Origin: Oscillospiraceae bacterium
GTDB taxonomy: Bacteria > Bacillota > Clostridia > Oscillospirales > UBA929
Reading direction: 5' to 3'
Assembly (NCBI GenBank): GCA_031289065.1
Contig: JAITQI010000027.1
Location: 1-13,602, forward strand
Length of the DNA stretch: 13,602 nucleotides
Notes under the pieces: generated by a model
Told to the model about the DNA's origin: nothing
The model's input: the letters and a program-made list of their open reading frames with translations, nothing else
The model's database searches: none
Made by a program: the position numbers and the translations under genes
Part shown: positions 1 through 6,232 of the stretch, piece by piece
Numbering within the stretch: position 1 is the first letter of the stretch
How the letters are laid out: each line of letters starts with the position of its first letter

Positions 1-64
1 GAGGACGCCTTCCCCCAAACCTATTAAACCAGGGAAGGGGCAACGCAAACCCAACCGTTTCAAA

Positions 65-104
65 CCCTATACTATACAAAATAAAAATTTTGTATAGTAT
101 AGGG
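65..104. repeat. Perfect 18-bp AT-rich inverted repeat
   Basis: The left arm 65-82 (CCCTATACTATACAAAAT) is the exact reverse complement of the right arm 87-104, around an AAAA centre at 83-86. The arms are AT-rich inside and end in CCC/GGG. It does not look like an ordinary intrinsic terminator, because the stem is AT-rich and no T-run follows it on either strand. Plausible roles are a protein or recombinase binding site, or the end of a small element. The role is unknown. Confidence 0.85.
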
Positions 105-468
105 GAGGGGGAGCGTCCAAATTTCCCCAAAAAGCCCCAGGGGGCCCCCCCGTGCCGCCAGCAACATTCACCCACATGCCGCAGCAACACCCCCACGCCA
201 AACACCACCGCCTTGAAGAGAAGCACCGCCGAATACGAGAGAAATTCTCTCCCGCGAGACGAGCGCCCACCTCAGCAACCCAGGCACCAAGTATGACACC
301 ACTCAAGCATCGGGAACATCCTCCGGAGAGAAGTGACCCTCGCCCCCCACCAAAGAGCGCTTCAAGATCGTTCACAAACAAAACCGGAAGACCAAACCCA
401 CCGCAACAGCCGCCCCTTGGCTCATTGATTTTCCAAGGCTACAGAGCGCTTCCCCTCATGTCTCTCTT

Positions 469-512
469 TTTCGTGTATCTGTAAAGTATTTTCACTTTAC
501 AGATACACGAAA
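469..512. repeat. Perfect 19-bp inverted repeat, Xer-site-like
   Basis: The left arm 469-487 (TTTCGTGTATCTGTAAAGT) is perfectly complementary to the right arm 494-512, around a 6-base centre ATTTTC (488-493). The inner part, an 11-bp arm, a 6-bp centre and an 11-bp arm, has the geometry of sites bound by tyrosine recombinases, though it does not match the usual bacterial dif consensus. Positions 476-502 recur at 1911-1937 inside the neighbouring XerC-like gene with 23 of 27 bases identical. It lies 36 bases past the end of ogt, so a role as an mRNA 3' hairpin of ogt is the main alternative, but no T-run follows on that strand. Confidence 0.85.
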
Positions 513-548
513 CCACAATATACGTAAAGCAAAAACACTTGCACCCAT

Positions 549-1046
549 CTATCTTGCGTTTTCCAGCTTCAGCAGAAACGCTTTCCGCTCTATTCCGCCG
601 CCGTACCCAGTCAGCCCGCCATCCGCCCCCACAACACGGTGACAGGGCACAACGATGCTGATGGGGTTGTGATGGTTGGCGCCGCCCACCGCTCGGGCGG
701 CCTTGGGCGTTCCCACCCGCCGAGCCAATTCGCCATAGGTGATGGCCTCCCCGTATGGGATGCCCGCCAGCGCCCGCCAGACCGATTGCCGGTACTCGGT
801 TCCATATAAACGGTACGGCACGGTGAACACGGTTCTTCTCCCCGCGAAGTATTCGTCCAGTTCCCGGGCCAGCGCGGCGATCACAGGAGGGCTCCCCTCC
901 TCTGCCCGCTCCTTTGTGAAATAATTGTCAAACCATCGGGCCGCCTCCGCCGATTGCGCAAAGTCCAGCCGTATGATACAATTGTCCCGGGCGTACAAAT
1001 GCAGCGTCCCCATCGGCGACGCGTAGGCCGCATGTGCAATGCTCAT
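549..1046 (-). CDS. ogt: Methylated-DNA--protein-cysteine methyltransferase
   Basis: A suicide DNA-repair protein. It moves the alkyl group from O6-alkylguanine or O4-alkylthymine in DNA to its own cysteine. The 165-residue length fits the Ogt/MGMT class without an Ada domain. The active-site motif IVVPCHRVVG is complete with Cys135. The Arg finger of the DNA-binding helix-turn-helix is present in AARAVGGANHHNP (Arg118), as is the C-terminal GLTGYGGGIERKAFLLKLE (Glu153). The N-terminal half (about 1-80) is the poorly conserved ribonuclease-H-like domain. The start at 1046 follows a GAGGGAC/GGAGGACGAGG purine stretch at good distance. The gene is divergent from the XerC-like recombinase with 125 bases between the two starts. 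No damage-response operator was recognised. Its end is followed by the palindrome at 469-512 with no clear intrinsic terminator. Confidence 0.95.
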   Translation of the reverse strand: MSIAHAAYASPMGTLHLYARDNCIIRLDFAQSAEAARWFDNYFTKERAEEGSPPVIAALARELDEYFAGRRTVFTVPYRLYGTEYRQSVWRALAGIPYGEAITYGELARRVGTPKAARAVGGANHHNPISIVVPCHRVVGADGGLTGYGGGIERKAFLLKLENAR

Positions 1047-1171
1047 GTCCCTCGTCCTCCCCCGCTTCCCTTTTGTGTCCCTCGTTTGTTTCTCAGCCCC
1101 CGGAATTCTCAGACCTCGCCGGGAACCCCGCCGCCCCCAAATTTCAAAATCCCAAAAAAGGGGAACTGACC

Positions 1172-2170
1172 ATGGATTATCGCCTCGAGTCCTTCCCGCT
1201 GTTGCGGGAATTTCTCACCTACCACGAGACCATACGGGGGCACGCCCGCAAAACCTCCGACGAATATTTCCTGGATCTGCGCGCCTTTTTCCGCTTTCTC
1301 AAGCGCCAGCGCGGCCTTGTGCCAACCGACGCCAAGCTGGAGGAAATCCCCATCGGCGACGTGGCCCTGCCTCTGGTGGCCTCGGTGACCCTGACCGACG
1401 TCTACGAATATATGGCCTATCTGGCCCGGGAGCGGGCCAACCAACCCAACAGCCCGAACACGGGATACGGCCTGGGCACAGCGGCCAGGGCACGCAAGGT
1501 GGCCGCCATTCGTTCCCTTTACAGATATCTGACCGCCAAGGCACACCTGTTAAGCGAAAACCCTGTCCAGGAATTGGACTCTCCCAAAATCAAAAAGACG
1601 CTACCCCGCTACCTGAGCTTGGAGGAGAGTTTGCGTCTTCTCTCCACCGTGGAGGGGCCTCAGCGGGATCGGGATTATTGCATTCTCACGCTGTTTCTCA
1701 ACTGCGGCCTGCGCATCTCCGAACTGGCCGGGCTGAACCTGGCCGACGTGCGGGACGACACCCTGCGGGTGGTGGGCAAGGGCAACAAGGAGCGTCTCCT
1801 CTATCTCAACGACGCCTGCCGGGAGGCCCTGCGCCGCTGGCTGACCATCCGGGCCACCCTGCCCAGCCTGGATAAACAGGCCCTGTTCCTTTCCCATTTG
1901 CATCGGCGTATATCTGTAAAGGGAATTCACTTTACAGTAAAGAAGCGGTTACAGGCGGCGGGGCTTGACACCGATCTCTATTCGTCCCACAAGCTGCGTC
2001 ACACGGCGGCCACCCTCATGCTGCAAAACGGCGTGGACGTCCGCACTCTCCAAGAGCTCCTCGGCCATGAGCACCTCAACACCACCCAGATATACACCCA
2101 CGTGGAGGACGGCGAACTCCGCGCCGCCGCCCGGGCCAATCCCCTCTCAAAGGTCAAACCAGCCCGCTGA
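1172..2170 (+). CDS. xerC: Tyrosine recombinase, XerC type
   Basis: A 332-residue site-specific recombinase that cuts and rejoins DNA through a tyrosine-phosphate intermediate. Residues about 8-130 are the SAM-like core-binding domain (EFLTYHETIRGHARKTSDEY), and residues about 155-320 are the catalytic domain. All catalytic residues are present: Arg181 in CGLRISEL, Lys203 in GKGNKER, His273 and Arg276 in HKLRHTAATLM, His299 in LGHEHLNTT, and Tyr308 in TQIYTHV. ATG 1172 is chosen over upstream starts because AAGGGGAA lies six bases before it and family similarity begins there. It closely resembles a conserved clostridial XerC-like family rather than a phage integrase. The catalytic-domain coding region contains a palindrome at 1911-1937 matching the upstream one at 469-512. 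Partnership with the XerD at 3197-4081 is possible but unproven. Confidence 0.93.
   Translation: MDYRLESFPLLREFLTYHETIRGHARKTSDEYFLDLRAFFRFLKRQRGLVPTDAKLEEIPIGDVALPLVASVTLTDVYEYMAYLARERANQPNSPNTGYGLGTAARARKVAAIRSLYRYLTAKAHLLSENPVQELDSPKIKKTLPRYLSLEESLRLLSTVEGPQRDRDYCILTLFLNCGLRISELAGLNLADVRDDTLRVVGKGNKERLLYLNDACREALRRWLTIRATLPSLDKQALFLSHLHRRISVKGIHFTVKKRLQAAGLDTDLYSSHKLRHTAATLMLQNGVDVRTLQELLGHEHLNTTQIYTHVEDGELRAAARANPLSKVKPAR
1911..1937 (+). repeat. In-gene copy of the 469-512 palindrome core
   Basis: TATCTGTAAAG (1911-1921) and TTCACTTTACAG (1926-1937) match 476-486 and 491-502 exactly, in the same orientation. Only the four central bases 1922-1925 differ (GGAA against TATT). Within the copy CTGTAAAG and CTTTACAG are inverted around 8 bases. 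The codons here (TCT GTA AAG GGA ATT CAC TTT ACA GTA) are AT-rich in an otherwise GC-rich gene, yet encode a family-typical stretch (SVKGIHFTVKK, residues 248-258). A further single-arm match, CTTTACAGATA, lies at 1517-1527 in the same gene. Confidence 0.75.
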
Positions 2171-2183
2171 TATACCGAATCGG

Positions 2184-2213
2184 AAAAAACGCGGCCTTTG
2201 GCCGCATTTTTCT
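2184..2213. terminator. Two-way intrinsic terminator
   Basis: A GC stem, GCGGCC (2191-2196), TTT, GGCCGC (2200-2205), is preceded by an A-run and followed by ATTTTTC, so a U-tract follows the hairpin on both strands. It lies 14 bases past the stop of the XerC-like gene and just past the stop of the convergent YesL-family gene. It probably ends both transcripts. Confidence 0.9.
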
Positions 2214-2220
2214 TGTTTGT

Positions 2221-3132
2221 TCACTTTTCCCCATCTTCCCCCGGCGCAAGGGCCAATTCGCCCTCGCCCTCAGGCGACTTGTTTTGCGGGTCTATCATGT
2301 ACTTCTTGACCACTGGGTAACAGGTGAACACCGAAACGAATCCCATAAACGCGAACAAGAACAAGGGAAACAACGCAATCTCGCCGAGGGGCACATACAC
2401 GGCGAGCCCCACCAGCAGAACACCGTTGACAACCAACACCAGCAGATTGCGTGGCAGTCCGATGACCGCGAAGATCCAGGCGTTTTTGAGAAGCTGCATC
2501 ACGCCGAGGTGAAAGGTGACCGTCATCAGCGGGATGTAGTTGCGCATGAACAGGTAGATGACCAGCAGCGGAATCGACACATAGCGGGCGACGGTGGTCA
2601 GGGGCGCGCCGCCGGCGGGCTGGACAAGGTTGAACACCAGCAACGACAGCACGGCCACGTCCAAAACGCCGAAGATCACGCCCTGTTTGAAATTTTGCTT
2701 AAACTTGTCGAAAAAGTCGGAATTCCAGGCGTGCTGCTGCCGGGTGAAATTGCGCAACATGAAGGTTAGCCCGCAGGTGGCCGGCCCGTAAGCCAGAATC
2801 GACAGGGCCAGCAACGCAATGTTCACCGGCGCCGGGAGCGCCGTGGCGACCCCCAGGAGCACAGAGGGCAGCGGCGAGGCCAAAAATTCCGCCGGGTCGA
2901 GACCGGCCTGGGCCGCCGACCCCAACAATCCCGCCGTCACCAGGAAATACACGGCGGTCACCAGGGGCAGAATGGCGATAAAATAGATCACGTTGAGAAG
3001 CACCAAGCGGCCCAGCTTACGCCATACCAACTCGAAAAACAGAAAAAACGGGTGTTTTTCAGGGGTATCCTTGTCAACCCCCTTGCCCGGCCTTGTGAAG
3101 TCAAACAGTCCGAAAATCCCGGCCATGTCCAC
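2221..3132 (-). CDS. YesL/DUF624 family membrane protein
   Basis: A 303-residue polytopic membrane protein. The N-terminus FDFTRPGKGVDKDTPEKHPF followed by FFLFFELVWRKLGRLVLLNV, and the internal YGPATCGLTFMLRNFTRQ..WNSDFFDKFKQNFKQG, are typical of clostridial DUF624 (YesL) proteins. These often sit near sugar ABC transporters, but their molecular role is not established. About six hydrophobic segments are visible (roughly 43-70, 90-117, 151-171, 182-205, 229-248, 251-272). The C-terminal tail is acidic and hydrophilic (KSPEGEGELALAPGEDGEK). The start could be GTG 3132 (AGAGG 8 bases before) or ATG 3126 (AAGGA 8 bases before). It is the last gene of the proC-spoIIM-xerD block and ends at the two-way terminator. 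No sugar-transport genes are nearby, so its job here is unclear. Confidence 0.85.
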   Translation of the reverse strand: MDMAGIFGLFDFTRPGKGVDKDTPEKHPFFLFFELVWRKLGRLVLLNVIYFIAILPLVTAVYFLVTAGLLGSAAQAGLDPAEFLASPLPSVLLGVATALPAPVNIALLALSILAYGPATCGLTFMLRNFTRQQHAWNSDFFDKFKQNFKQGVIFGVLDVAVLSLLVFNLVQPAGGAPLTTVARYVSIPLLVIYLFMRNYIPLMTVTFHLGVMQLLKNAWIFAVIGLPRNLLVLVVNGVLLVGLAVYVPLGEIALFPLFLFAFMGFVSVFTCYPVVKKYMIDPQNKSPEGEGELALAPGEDGEK

Positions 3133-3196
3133 AGTCCTTTCCTCTTTGTATTGTCCGCCCCTTGCGTCCCGCGGCTGTCCCCTCGCTTGATTCGGT

Positions 3197-4081
3197 TCAC
3201 GCCCGGGGGTGCGCCCGGTTGTACACGTCCTTTAGCTTGTGTTTGACCAGTGAGGCGTATACCTGGGTAGAGGAAATGTCGGCGTGGCCGAGCATCTCCT
3301 GAATGGAGCGCAGATCGGCGCCGTTTTCCAGCAGATGGGCGGCAAAGGAGTGCCGCAGGGTGTGCGGGGTGATCTGCTTGCCGATGTTGGCCATCTCCTG
3401 GTAATGCTTGATGATTTTCCAAAATCCTTGCCGGGACATGCGCTCCCCGCTGACGTTGACGAACAGGGCCTGTTCGCTCAGGCGGCCGATCATTTTGCCC
3501 CGCGCCAACAGCGTGTAGTCGGACAGCGCCCGGATGGCCGCCGGATAGAGGGGGATGACCCGCTCTCGGCCCCCGCCGGCGCATTTGACAAACCCGGCGC
3601 TCAGGTTGAGATCGCCGATGTTGAGGGCGATGAGCTCGCTGACCCGGATGCCGGTGGCGTACAGCAACTCCAGCATGGCCCGATCTCGATAGCCCTTGAG
3701 ATCCCCCGTCCGGGGCTGCATGAGCAGCAGTTCCACCTCTTTGCTGGTCAGCACCTGGGGCAGTTTGCGGGCGGTTTTCATAGGGGCCGCGTTTTTGGCG
3801 GGGTTTTCGGCCGTCAGCCCGCGATCGATCAAAAATCCGTAAAAACATTTCAGGGAGGCGGCCCCCCGGGTGACGGTGGCCGCCGATTTACCGCTGTCGG
3901 TCAGAAATTGCATGTAGCCCAGGATTTCTTCGTGGGACACGGCGGGCAGGTCGGCCGTCAAGTGCTCCGACACATAGACGGAAAACTGCGTGACGTCGCG
4001 CACGTAAGAGGAAATGGTGTTTTGCGCCGCGCCGCGCTCCACGCGCAGATACGCCTCAAAACGCGGAATGAGGTCATTCAT
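3197..4081 (-). CDS. xerD: Site-specific tyrosine recombinase XerD
   Basis: A 294-residue recombinase of the XerD class, which together with XerC resolves chromosome dimers at dif. The core-binding domain is about 1-100 (FEAYLRVERGAAQNTISSY) and the catalytic domain about 110-290. Arg146 (TGIRVSEL), His240 and Arg243 (TPHTLRHSFAAHLLENG), His266 (MLGHADISST) and Tyr275 (TQVYA) are present. The beta-hairpin that normally reads GKGNKER is here CAGGGRER (167-174), so the usual catalytic Lys is Gly169, and Lys166 or Arg172 would have to stand in. ATG 4081 is chosen over TTG 4087 because TAGGGTGAT precedes it at good distance. The xerD-spoIIM neighbourhood is conserved in spore-formers. The gene is 63 bases downstream of spoIIM and 64 upstream of the YesL-family gene. 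Confidence 0.93.
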   Translation of the reverse strand: MNDLIPRFEAYLRVERGAAQNTISSYVRDVTQFSVYVSEHLTADLPAVSHEEILGYMQFLTDSGKSAATVTRGAASLKCFYGFLIDRGLTAENPAKNAAPMKTARKLPQVLTSKEVELLLMQPRTGDLKGYRDRAMLELLYATGIRVSELIALNIGDLNLSAGFVKCAGGGRERVIPLYPAAIRALSDYTLLARGKMIGRLSEQALFVNVSGERMSRQGFWKIIKHYQEMANIGKQITPHTLRHSFAAHLLENGADLRSIQEMLGHADISSTQVYASLVKHKLKDVYNRAHPRA

Positions 4082-4144
4082 CGACAATCACCCTACTTCT
4101 CTTCCGGGCAGCGCCTACCCCAACCGTAGGGCAATGCCATGGAT

Positions 4145-4783
4145 TTATATCAGTCGCCCCGCCAGCCAGGACACCAGCGGCGGCGCGACAAAGGTCTCAA
4201 ACAGAGCCGCCAGAGCCAGTACGGCGGCAAACAGGACAAACCGGAACACATACGCGGCGGTAAAGGCGGGCTTTGGGGACAGCCCCCGGGCGGCGCCCAG
4301 CAGGGCCCAGGAGGAGGACAGACCAGCCTGTCCCAGCGCCAGCAGGCAGGGTAGCGTGAGCAACGTTGGCCCCCCAAACGCGCCCAGCGCCAGCAGGAGA
4401 CCGGAGGAGCCGAAGACCCTGGCGAAGGCTGTGACCGCGAAAGACAAAAAGAAGCCCCGGGCAGCCAGGGTCAGCGGGATGAAGGCCACGCCGAACAGGG
4501 TGAGCCCCAGGAAAAACACCGCCAGATGGTAGGCAAACGCACCCAGGAAGGCATGTCCCAACAGACGGCCGGTTTCGGGCCGCGTCAGCAGGGACAGGTA
4601 GTCCCGCAGACCGGCGTACAGCGCGTCGTCAGCGGGGGCGGCCGCCCGGGCGGCGGTCAGGCACCCGGCCACCGCGCCGCACAGGAAAAACGCGGCCAAG
4701 ATCACCGGCCCGGCCCACCGGGCGGCCGACGCGGAGCCGAACAGCGCCGTCGGCGCCGTCTTTGGCTTGTTCAAAAGCGCCAT
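4145..4783 (-). CDS. spoIIM: Stage II sporulation protein M
   Basis: An integral membrane protein of about 212 residues that fits SpoIIM. SpoIIM works with SpoIID and SpoIIP in the DMP complex, which thins peptidoglycan and drives forespore engulfment. Hydrophobic segments lie at about 24-46, 79-105, 108-122, 125-150 and 177-202. The ending ALFETFVAPPLVSWLAGRLI resembles the SpoIIM C-terminus, and the gene sits next to xerD as in Bacillus and many clostridia. Identification rests on topology, length and context more than on a strong motif. The start is unsure. TTG 4819 opens the frame but lacks a ribosome site, ATG 4783 has GAGAGGGG directly abutting it, and TTG 4774 has that same site at a good 9-base distance. 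It follows proC by about 75 bases, and no separate promoter was seen. Confidence 0.8.
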   Translation of the reverse strand: MALLNKPKTAPTALFGSASAARWAGPVILAAFFLCGAVAGCLTAARAAAPADDALYAGLRDYLSLLTRPETGRLLGHAFLGAFAYHLAVFFLGLTLFGVAFIPLTLAARGFFLSFAVTAFARVFGSSGLLLALGAFGGPTLLTLPCLLALGQAGLSSSWALLGAARGLSPKPAFTAAYVFRFVLFAAVLALAALFETFVAPPLVSWLAGRLI

Positions 4784-4858
4784 CCCCTCTCGCTCTATAT
4801 CTATGAGAGAGGTGGCCAAGCTATGCGTCAGAGATAGTCGGTCAAAAATCAGCGCCTT

Positions 4859-5668
4859 CTATTTGCTCTGCGCCAGCTCATAGGCCCGCTGGGTGCAACG
4901 GAGCATGGCGTCTCTGAGGGCGTCGTCGGCGTGGCTTTCGTCCAGCGACGCCAGGGCCGCCTCGGTGGTGCCGCCCGGGGAAGCCACCATGCGCGCCAGT
5001 TCCGCCGGGGAGCGCTTGTCCCGCAGGAGCATCTGGGCCGAACCGTGCATGGCCTGGGCGGCCAGCTTCAGCGCGGTGTCGTAGGGAATGCCTTGGGCCA
5101 CGGCGGTTTTGGCCATCACGTCGGCCATACGGAAAAAGAAGGCCGGGCTGGTGCCGTTGACGGCGATGACCTCGTTGAGGAGGCTCTCGGGCAGGAAGAC
5201 GGCCAACCCCATGTGGGAGAACAGATATTTGGCGGCGTCCAACAGTTCTTGGGGCAAATTTTCGCCCTGGGCGATGACCGTCGCCCCCAAGCCCAGCATC
5301 AGCGGTGTGTTGGGCATAACCCGCACCACCTGGGCCTCCGGCGCCAGCCGCTGCCGTATGTAGTCCGAAGAGAGACCGGCGGCGATGGAGATGAAATGCC
5401 GCCCCCCGGACACCGGGGCGATTTCGTCGAGCACCGCCCCCATGACCTGGGGTTTGACCGCCAGAATGACCAGGGCACAGGCCTCCACCAGCGCCACATT
5501 GGAAGCCGCCGCCTGCACGCCCCGGGCCAGATGGGGAATCAGCTTGCCGGCATCCGGATCCGCAACCATGATGTTGCCCGGGGGCAGCAACTTTTTGTCC
5601 AGTAAGACGCCCAGCATGGCCGAAGCCATATTGCCCGCCCCGATAAACCCGAGCTTGATGGTGTCCAC
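4859..5668 (-). CDS. proC: Pyrroline-5-carboxylate reductase
   Basis: The last enzyme of proline synthesis. It reduces pyrroline-5-carboxylate to proline with NAD(P)H in the cytosol. The 269-residue length is normal. The N-terminal Rossmann motif is LGFIGAGNMASAML (Gly7, Gly10, Gly12), followed by ILAVKPQVMGAVLDEI and RVMPNTPLMLGLGATVI. The C-terminal dimerisation domain carries NGTSPAFFFRMADVM and the family signature MVASPGGTTEAALASLDE. Start GTG 5668 is chosen because a perfect GAGGAGG lies six bases upstream; a longer frame to 5683 would place that site inside the gene. It is the first gene of the proC > spoIIM > xerD > YesL block. A possible -10 (TATAAT, plus-strand 5743-5748) lies upstream, but no convincing -35 accompanies it. 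Confidence 0.96.
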   Translation of the reverse strand: MDTIKLGFIGAGNMASAMLGVLLDKKLLPPGNIMVADPDAGKLIPHLARGVQAAASNVALVEACALVILAVKPQVMGAVLDEIAPVSGGRHFISIAAGLSSDYIRQRLAPEAQVVRVMPNTPLMLGLGATVIAQGENLPQELLDAAKYLFSHMGLAVFLPESLLNEVIAVNGTSPAFFFRMADVMAKTAVAQGIPYDTALKLAAQAMHGSAQMLLRDKRSPAELARMVASPGGTTEAALASLDESHADDALRDAMLRCTQRAYELAQSK

Positions 5669-5870
5669 AAAACGCCTCCTCACACAAACCCCTCGCCCTG
5701 ACCACCCGCCCCGAGTCCCGGCGCGGCGCGCAGGGCCGAAGGATTATACGCTGAGTAATCATTCCCCGCGAATTTACATAACGCTTAACGATAATACTAT
5801 ACCCCTCCGCGCCTCAAATAGCAAGGAACAAAAGAGGCTCAGAGGCATTTTTGGCAATTTCGCCAAAATC

Positions 5871-5893
5871 TTATGTCAACAATGTTATGTCAA
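5871..5893. repeat. Direct repeat TTATGTCAA
   Basis: TTATGTCAA occurs at 5871-5879 and 5885-5893, a period of 14 bases, about 200 bases upstream of the proC start. The two copies could be a pair of half-sites for a regulator, but no family is recognised. Confidence 0.5.
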
Positions 5894-5930
5894 TCACGCA
5901 ACCGTAAAGCGGCCCGTTCCCCTCCCCTTC

Positions 5931-5974
5931 CACATCTGGTGGGCTCACGCCGCCCTACCCCTGCACATCTGGTG
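5931..5974. repeat. Direct repeat CACATCTGGTG
   Basis: CACATCTGGTG occurs at 5931-5941 and 5964-5974, each followed after a variable gap by CCCTACCC. It looks like an imperfect tandem duplication of about 33 bases with an internal deletion in the second copy. Confidence 0.5.
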
Positions 5975-6134
5975 ACCCTACCCTTTTTCTTGTCCCCCAC
6001 ACCACAAGGGCATAATCAAACTGTCAATTCGGGGGGCCTGGCGAACCTCCAGTATAGGAAGGCCCAAACGAAACCGGGCGCGGGCGACAGCGCCCAAAGC
6101 CCGTTTGGCTGCGATTTTCTCACCGCCAAACGGC

Positions 6135-6177
6135 AAAAAAACACGGCGGCGGCCCTGCTTTTCCCAGAACCGCCGCC
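6135..6177 (-). terminator. Second (backup) terminator of the sigma operon
   Basis: Read on the minus strand, GGCGGCGG and CCGCCGCC (plus-strand arms 6145-6152 and 6170-6177) form an 8-bp GC stem with a 17-base loop. GTG and seven T residues follow (6141 down to 6135). It sits directly after the stronger terminator at 6182-6210, giving tandem terminators. Confidence 0.65.
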
Positions 6178-6181
6178 AAAT

Positions 6182-6210
6182 AAAAAGCCCCCTTCCCGCA
6201 GGAAGGGGGC
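6182..6210 (-). terminator. Intrinsic terminator of the sigma operon
   Basis: A perfect 10-bp stem, GCCCCCTTCC (6187-6196) and GGAAGGGGGC (6201-6210), has a 4-base loop. On the minus strand it is followed by TTTTTA. It lies 23 bases past the anti-sigma stop codon. Its sequence is one base different from the hairpin at 8032-8055. Confidence 0.9.
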
Positions 6211-6232
6211 GCTCGCAGAACCAGGGGTTGTC

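Larger units (their letters stand above)
1..548. other. Gene-poor contig edge with palindromes
   Basis: I see no credible gene here. Open frames exist on both strands, but they have no good ribosome binding site, no family resemblance, and C- or G-rich low-complexity translations. The visible structure is a weak inverted repeat (CCTTCCC at 8-14 and GGGAAGG at 32-38), a perfect AT-rich palindrome at 65-104, a small palindrome at 237-251 (GAGAGAA A TTCTCTC), a direct repeat AGAGCGCTTC near 354 and 442, and a perfect long palindrome at 469-512. The plus strand is C-rich and G-poor from about 120 to 460. I do not recognise a structured RNA. The stretch may be the end of a gene-poor or mobile segment cut by the contig edge. 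Confidence 0.5.
5669..6134. other. Intergenic region upstream of proC
   Basis: No gene is seen in this stretch. It contains a TATAAT-like -10 for proC on the minus strand (5743-5748) with a poor -35, a weak hairpin TTTTGGC/GCCAAAA (5849-5868), direct repeats at 5871-5893 and 5931-5974, and an inverted repeat CCGTTTGGC (6101-6109) with GCCAAACGG (6125-6133). The last has its T-run on the wrong side to be a simple terminator for the anti-sigma transcript. Part of the stretch (5760-5900) is AT-rich against a GC-rich background, as expected of promoter DNA. Confidence 0.5.

Noticed and set aside
67..484. Open frames of about 70-110 codons on both strands near the left edge
   Set aside because: No ribosome site, no recognisable family, composition-driven translations (Pro/Arg/His-rich or Gly/Cys/Trp-rich), and they run through the perfect palindromes.
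469..512. Palindrome 469-512 as a simple intrinsic terminator of ogt
   Set aside because: No T-run follows on the minus strand (an A-run follows instead), the stem is AT-rich, and its core recurs inside another gene.
469..512. Canonical chromosomal dif site
   Set aside because: Geometry is similar, but the arms do not match the Firmicutes dif consensus (TTATGTAAACT-like half-site), and the palindrome is perfectly symmetric.
1034..1171. Longer N-terminus of the XerC-like gene starting at 1034
   Set aside because: The extra 46 residues are Pro/Ser-rich without family similarity and overlap the ogt start. ATG 1172 has a good ribosome site.
3284..5605. Long plus-strand frames opposite xerD and proC
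   Set aside because: They are antisense shadows caused by GC-rich codon bias, with repetitive Gly/Gln/His-rich translations and no ribosome sites.
5669..5683. Longer proC start at 5683
   Set aside because: It would place the perfect GAGGAGG ribosome site inside the coding region. GTG 5668 is correctly spaced from it.
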